NCBI GenBank assembly: GCA_937877655.1
Contig: CALFJC010000052.1
Location: 1-9,637 of the forward strand
Direction: 5' to 3'
DNA from: an uncultured Selenomonadales bacterium
Lineage (GTDB): Bacteria > Bacillota > Negativicutes > Selenomonadales > Selenomonadaceae
Length of the DNA stretch: 9,637 bases
Shown: piece after piece, positions 5,666 to 9,637 of the stretch
Layout of the letters: each line of letters begins with the position of its first letter
Position numbering within the stretch: the first letter of the stretch is position 1
Notes under the pieces: model-generated
Seen by the model: only the letters and a program-made list of their open reading frames with translations
Told to the model about the DNA's origin: nothing
Databases searched by the model: none
Made by a program: the position numbers and the translations under genes

Positions 5666-8600
5666 GTGGGAAATATTTTTAAAAAGCTCAAATATCTGAG
5701 CCCCATTGAACGCGGCGACCACCAACAAATAAACAAGGGCGGGCGCGAATGGGAAAATATGTATCGCGACCGCTGGTCGTTCGATAAATGCGTTCGCTCG
5801 ACGCACGGCGTAAATTGTACCGGTTCCTGCAGCTGGAATATTTACGTCAAGAACGGTTTGGTTGCATGGGAAAATCAAGTTCACGATTATCCCGAAACTT
5901 CGCCCGAAATGCCCGACTTTGAACCTCGCGGCTGTCCTCGCGGCGCAAGTTTTTCTTGGTATCTCTACAGCCCGCACAGAATTCGTTATCCTTATCTGCG
6001 CGGAGAACTTGCCGACCTCTGGCGCGAAGCCCGAAAAAAATATCCGACAGCTCTTGAGGCTTGGCAGTCAATAGCAAACGATCCTTCCAAAATGAAACTC
6101 TACAAAGAAGCTCGCGGCATGGGCGGCTTTGTTCGTTCAAATTGGGATGAAGTCTCCGAACTCGTCGCGGCAAGTTTGTTGCACACAATCCAAAAATACG
6201 GTCCCGACAGAATTTTCGGCTTCTCCGTCATTCCCGCAAAATCAATGTTGAGTTATGCGGGCGGCATGAGATTTGTTCAGCTTATGGGCGGCGCAGGTTT
6301 AAGTTTTTATGATTGGTACGCCGATTTGCCGCCTGCCAGTCCGCAAGTTTGGGGAGATCAAACCGACGTTCCCGAAAGTTCCGATTGGTACAACGCGGGC
6401 TATATCATAACTTGGGGCTCCAATGTTCCGCAGACTCGGACGCCCGACGCACATTTCTTAACCGAAGTTCGTTACAAAGGAACGAAAGTTGTTTCAATCG
6501 CTCCCGATTACGCCGAATCAACCGCCGTTGCCGACACTTGGATAAGTTTGAAAACCGGTTCCGACGCCGCGCTTGCCATGGCTATGGGGCATGTCATTTT
6601 GCGCGAATATTATTGGGGCGAACCCGCAGAATTTTTCCTCGACTACTCCAGAAAATATAATGACTTCCCGTTTTTGGTTATCATTGACGAACACGACGGC
6701 AAATATCAGCTCGGCAGATTTTTAAATGCAAAAGATATGGGGCGCAAGGATAAACACGCCGAGTTCAAACATTACGTCATTGACGAAAAAACAAATAAGC
6801 TCGTGATTCCGAACGGCACAATGGGCGACCGCTGGGATCGTCAAAACAAATGGAACCTGCGCGAAGAAAATTCCGATACCGGCGAAGAAATTCTTCCGAA
6901 ACTTTCTATCTTGAAAGATCGTGACGGCGTCGCGGAAATTCTTTTGCCTTATTTCGGAAATGATCGCGGCAACAATCCGATGATAACTCGCGCCGTGCCC
7001 GTCAAAAAAATTAAAACCAAAGACGGCGTCAAGCTCGTTACGACGGTTTACGATTTGACGCTTGCCAATTACGGAATTGATACGGGGCTCGGCGGCGAAT
7101 GTGCAAGCTCCTACGAAGAAGATACTCCTTACACTCCAAAATGGCAGGAAAAATTTACGGGCGTTTCTGCCGACATGGTTATCCACACTGCCCGCGAATT
7201 TGCCGACAACGCGCTGAAAACTCAAGGGCGCACAATGGTTATCATGGGCGGCGGCATAAATCACTGGTTCCACGCCGATGTGATTTATCGCACAATTTTA
7301 AATCTGCTCATGATGTGCGGTTGCGAAGGGCGTAACGGCGGCGGCTGGGCTCATTATGTCGGACAGGAAAAACTTCGTCCGATTGAAGGCTGGGCTCGCG
7401 TCATGACGGGTACCGATTGGCAGGGCGGCGCGAAACTTCAAAACGCAACGTCATTTTATTATTTCGCAACCGATCAATGGCGCAACGAAGAAATTGATAC
7501 GGCTCCGCTCGTTGCTCCGAATGTCAAGCCGCGCTATCGTCATCCCGGCGATTACAATATTTTGGCGGCGCGACTCGGTTGGTTGCCCGCTTATCCCTGT
7601 TTCAACAAAAGCGGACAAAAAATTTTCGACGAAGCAAAGGCGGCGGGCTTTGAAGGAATTGACGGCATAAGAAAATTTGTCGCGCAGAGTTTGAAAAATA
7701 AATCGCTTGAATTCGCTTGGGAAGACCCCGACGCGCCCGAAAATTTCCCGCGCAATTTGTTTATCTGGAGAAATAATTTAATCGGCTCCTCGTCGAAGGG
7801 GCACGATTATTTTTTGAAATATCTGCTCGGCACCCGCAACAGCATTTTTGCCGAAGAAGAATCTGTCGTTAAGCCCGAAGAAATTAAATGGCGCAGTGAC
7901 AACGAAATTTCCCGCGCAGGCGGAGCACTTCAAGGCAAATTGGATTTGTTGGTTGATTTGGATTTCAGAATGGCGGCGTCCGCACTTTATGCCGACGTTG
8001 TCCTTCCGACAGCCACTTGGTATGAAAAAGACGATTTGTCTTCAACCGACATGCATCCTTTCGTTCATCCTTTTCAAGCGGCAGTCGATCCTTTGTGGGA
8101 GGCGAAAAGCGACTGGGATATTTTCCGCACGCTCGCGCAGGCAGTTTCAAAAGTTGCGACGGAAGCGAAATTGCCCGTTTATAAAGATGTCTTCGCCGTC
8201 CCGATTCAACACGACACCGAAGGCGAAACAGCTCAACCCGAAGGAAAAATTTTGGATTGGAGCAAAGGCGAATGTGAACCGATACCGGGAAAAACCATGC
8301 CTGCCATTGCAATGATTGAACGCGACTACACAAAAATTTATGATAAATGGGTCGGGCTCGGCGCGAATATTCAAAAGGGCAACGGCATGAAAGGGCTCGG
8401 CTGGAGATCCGACGATCTTTATGAAGAAATTCGCACGCGCAACGGCATTGTTGAGGATAAAAATTTAATTTCTTACGGCATGCCGTCGATTTACACCGCA
8501 AGACAGGCGGCAGATGCGGTTATGGGGCTTTCGACGACGACGAACGGAAAAGTTGCCGTCCGCGCTTGGCAAGATTTGGAAAAGAAAACGGGGCTTTCCG

Positions 8601-9352
8601 ATTTGACAAAACTCGCCGCCGACCGCGAGAACGAACGTTTTACTTTTGAAATGGTTGCAATTCAGCCGCGAGAAACAATTACTTCGCCGACATTCACGGG
8701 CTCGAATCAAAATCGCCGTTTCAGTCCGTTCACCGTCAGCATTGAACAACTTGTGCCGTTCAGAACAGTCACGGGGCGACAGAGTTTTTATCTGGATCAT
8801 GAAATGATGTTTGAATGGGGCGAGGCAATGTCGGTTTACAAACCGATGCTCGACTTTAAGCCGCTGAAAAATCCGCTCGGTCAAACAAAAGAGATCACGC
8901 TGAAATTTTTGACGCCGCACAATAAATGGAGCACGCACTCAATGTATTTCGACAGCCAACAACTTTTAACGCTGTTCAGAGGCGGACAAACGGTTTGGCT
9001 CAATGAAAAAGATGCGGCGGAAATCGGCGTCCGTGACAATGATTGGTGTGAAGTTTATAACAGAAACGGCGTTGTCATTTCCCGCGCAGTTGTAAGCCCA
9101 AGACTTCCTCGCGGCGTCATGTTCATGTATCATGCGCAGGACAGACATATTAACGTACCGGGCTCGAAAATTTCGGGAACACGCGGCGGCACTCACAACA
9201 CGCCGACAAGAATTCATATGAAACCGACTCACATGATCGGCGGCTACGGGCAGTTGAGTTACGGCTTTAACTATTACGGAACGACGGGCAATCAGCGTGA
9301 TATTTATGTTGTCGTTCGCAAGGCGGAGGAGGTTGATTGGCTTGAAGATTAA
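5666..9352 (+). CDS. narG: Respiratory nitrate reductase, alpha (catalytic) subunit
   Basis: A 1228-aa protein, close to E. coli NarG (1247) and colinear with it. It reduces nitrate to nitrite at a Mo-bisMGD site, taking electrons from NarH and NarI. The FS0 cluster ligands are all present: His47, Cys51, Cys55 and Cys90 in STHGVNCTGSCSW and EPRGCPRG. The Mo ligand Asp is Asp220 in YDWYADLPPASP, two residues offset from E. coli Asp222, as are the cluster ligands. Other family blocks are GDQTDVPESSDWYN, WGSNVPQTRTPDAHF and, near the end in the MGD-binding domain, THMIGGYGQLSYGFNYYGT. There is no Tat signal, so it faces the cytoplasm as in classic NarGHI. The start is GTG 5666 with AAGGAG nine nt upstream. 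The last 11 bp overlap the TTG start of narH, indicating coupled translation. The frame is intact throughout. Confidence 0.97.
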   Translation: MGNIFKKLKYLSPIERGDHQQINKGGREWENMYRDRWSFDKCVRSTHGVNCTGSCSWNIYVKNGLVAWENQVHDYPETSPEMPDFEPRGCPRGASFSWYLYSPHRIRYPYLRGELADLWREARKKYPTALEAWQSIANDPSKMKLYKEARGMGGFVRSNWDEVSELVAASLLHTIQKYGPDRIFGFSVIPAKSMLSYAGGMRFVQLMGGAGLSFYDWYADLPPASPQVWGDQTDVPESSDWYNAGYIITWGSNVPQTRTPDAHFLTEVRYKGTKVVSIAPDYAESTAVADTWISLKTGSDAALAMAMGHVILREYYWGEPAEFFLDYSRKYNDFPFLVIIDEHDGKYQLGRFLNAKDMGRKDKHAEFKHYVIDEKTNKLVIPNGTMGDRWDRQNKWNLREENSDTGEEILPKLSILKDRDGVAEILLPYFGNDRGNNPMITRAVPVKKIKTKDGVKLVTTVYDLTLANYGIDTGLGGECASSYEEDTPYTPKWQEKFTGVSADMVIHTAREFADNALKTQGRTMVIMGGGINHWFHADVIYRTILNLLMMCGCEGRNGGGWAHYVGQEKLRPIEGWARVMTGTDWQGGAKLQNATSFYYFATDQWRNEEIDTAPLVAPNVKPRYRHPGDYNILAARLGWLPAYPCFNKSGQKIFDEAKAAGFEGIDGIRKFVAQSLKNKSLEFAWEDPDAPENFPRNLFIWRNNLIGSSSKGHDYFLKYLLGTRNSIFAEEESVVKPEEIKWRSDNEISRAGGALQGKLDLLVDLDFRMAASALYADVVLPTATWYEKDDLSSTDMHPFVHPFQAAVDPLWEAKSDWDIFRTLAQAVSKVATEAKLPVYKDVFAVPIQHDTEGETAQPEGKILDWSKGECEPIPGKTMPAIAMIERDYTKIYDKWVGLGANIQKGNGMKGLGWRSDDLYEEIRTRNGIVEDKNLISYGMPSIYTARQAADAVMGLSTTTNGKVAVRAWQDLEKKTGLSDLTKLAADRENERFTFEMVAIQPRETITSPTFTGSNQNRRFSPFTVSIEQLVPFRTVTGRQSFYLDHEMMFEWGEAMSVYKPMLDFKPLKNPLGQTKEITLKFLTPHNKWSTHSMYFDSQQLLTLFRGGQTVWLNEKDAAEIGVRDNDWCEVYNRNGVVISRAVVSPRLPRGVMFMYHAQDRHINVPGSKISGTRGGTHNTPTRIHMKPTHMIGGYGQLSYGFNYYGTTGNQRDIYVVVRKAEEVDWLED

Positions 9353-9539
9353 GGCGCAAGTCAGCATGGTGATGAATCTGGACAAATGCATAGGTTGCCA
9401 CACCTGCTCCATCACCTGCAAAAATGTTTGGACGAATCGTCCCGGCGCGGCGAAAAACTTTGATAAGAGTAGCAGTTGGAGCGCGACATCAGGATGCAAC
9501 GTCACGTTGCCGGAGGAGGTTGATTGGCTTGAAGATTAA
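9342..9539 (+). pseudogene. narH: Nitrate reductase beta subunit start, truncated copy (65 aa)
   Basis: It begins at TTG 9342, nine nt after AGGAGG (9327-9332) and inside the last codons of narG. The first 36 residues are a good NarH N-terminus: LDKCIGCHTCSITCKNVW with Cys16, Cys19, Cys22 and Cys26, the first Fe-S ligand set. After NRPGA the sequence leaves the family: residues 37-57 are encoded by the 63-bp dispersed repeat (ending SGCNVTLP), and residues 58-65 (EEVDWLED) repeat the NarG C-terminus because the narG/narH junction has been duplicated in the narG frame. TAA at 9537-9539 ends it. A 65-aa product cannot be a working NarH (about 480-510 aa). It is either a real duplication scar or an assembly error; see findings. 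Confidence 0.7.
9449..9511 (+). repeat. 63-bp dispersed repeat, copy B, at the narH break
   Basis: It aligns gaplessly with the minus strand of 5369-5431, 46 of 63 identical, with a fully conserved 20-bp end block (9492-9511) holding the palindrome GCAACGTCACGTTGC (9496-9510). Its edges coincide to within two bases with the two edges of the 60-bp segment between the 127-bp repeats. Confidence 0.65.
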
Positions 9540-9637
9540 GGCGCAAGTCAGCATGGTGATGAATCTGGACAAATGCATAGGTTGCCACACCTGCTCCATC
9601 ACCTGCAAAAATGTTTGGACGAATCGTCCCGGCGCGG
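9529..9637 (+). CDS. narH: Nitrate reductase beta subunit, second start (runs off right edge)
   Basis: This is an exact repeat of the first narH start: TTG 9529 preceded by the same AGGAGG, followed by the same 36 codons with the four clustered cysteines that bind the first NarH iron-sulphur cluster. The window ends at the last base of identity with the first copy, so it is not known whether this copy continues into a full narH. In a normal narGHJI operon NarH carries four Fe-S clusters and passes electrons from NarI to NarG. If the duplication is real, this would be the functional gene with its own ribosome site; if not, it is a repeated assembly path. Confidence 0.65.
   Translation, partial: MKIKAQVSMVMNLDKCIGCHTCSITCKNVWTNRPGA

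Larger units (their letters stand above)
9324..9637. repeat. Exact 127-bp direct repeat of the narG/narH junction, period 187 bp
   Basis: Bases 9324-9450 are identical to 9511-9637. The base before each copy differs (9323 G, 9510 C), and the second copy stops at the window edge. The 60 bp between them (9451-9510) belong to the dispersed repeat. The unit carries the last nine codons of narG, the narH ribosome site and the first 36 codons of narH. Confidence 0.95.

Noticed and set aside
8966..9505. Long minus-strand ORFs opposite narG (for example 8966-9505, 8465-8938, 6722-7273)
   Set aside because: All lie antisense to the intact narG frame and show no recognisable domain.

Overview
The window reads as chromosome of an anaerobic or facultative bacterium. 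The mix of a RadA start, a NAGPA-type phosphodiester glycosidase, a SpoIVB-like S55 protein, MurA and a membrane-type nitrate reductase, with AGGAGG-type ribosome sites and frequent TTG/GTG starts, fits Bacillota. A Negativicutes-like host (Selenomonas/Veillonella relatives) is my best guess, but it is inference and not proven by any single gene.

Layout. Minus strand, 1-275: the first codons of radA appear twice in tandem; the upstream copy is a 52-codon truncated ORF and the downstream copy runs off the left edge. Plus strand: a secreted phosphodiester glycosidase (361-1593); a 98-bp array of 7-bp repeats (1596-1693); a sigma-A-like promoter (1695-1723); then a compact gene group made of an exported S55-domain protein (1758-3614), an unrecognised 104-aa protein (3633-3947) and murA (3963-5228). 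A 437-bp intergenic region (5229-5665) holds more 7-bp repeats, a run of short hairpins including a likely terminator, a 63-bp dispersed repeat, and just upstream of narG a Crp/Fnr-type palindrome correctly placed for a class II activated promoter. Between 5464 and 5590 I see nothing convincing. narG (5666-9352) is complete and overlaps the TTG start of narH. narH is broken after about 36 codons by a second copy of the 63-bp repeat, after which the narG end and narH start are repeated exactly to the window edge.

How the genes work together. The glycosidase, S55 protein and MurA all point to the cell envelope: MurA commits UDP-GlcNAc to peptidoglycan, and the other two carry export signals. 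narG-narH is the start of a narGHJI respiratory nitrate reductase operon, probably switched on by a Crp/Fnr-family regulator when oxygen is low or nitrogen oxides are present.

I did not find a clearly new multi-gene system. The most unusual signals are at the edges and between genes: partial tandem duplications at both ends, each giving a truncated N-terminal ORF followed by a fresh start of the same gene; two related heptanucleotide arrays; and a dispersed palindromic repeat located exactly at the narH break. The right-hand duplication is exactly 127 bp and stops at the last base of the window, so an assembly artefact (k = 127 graph) must be excluded before any biology is built on it.
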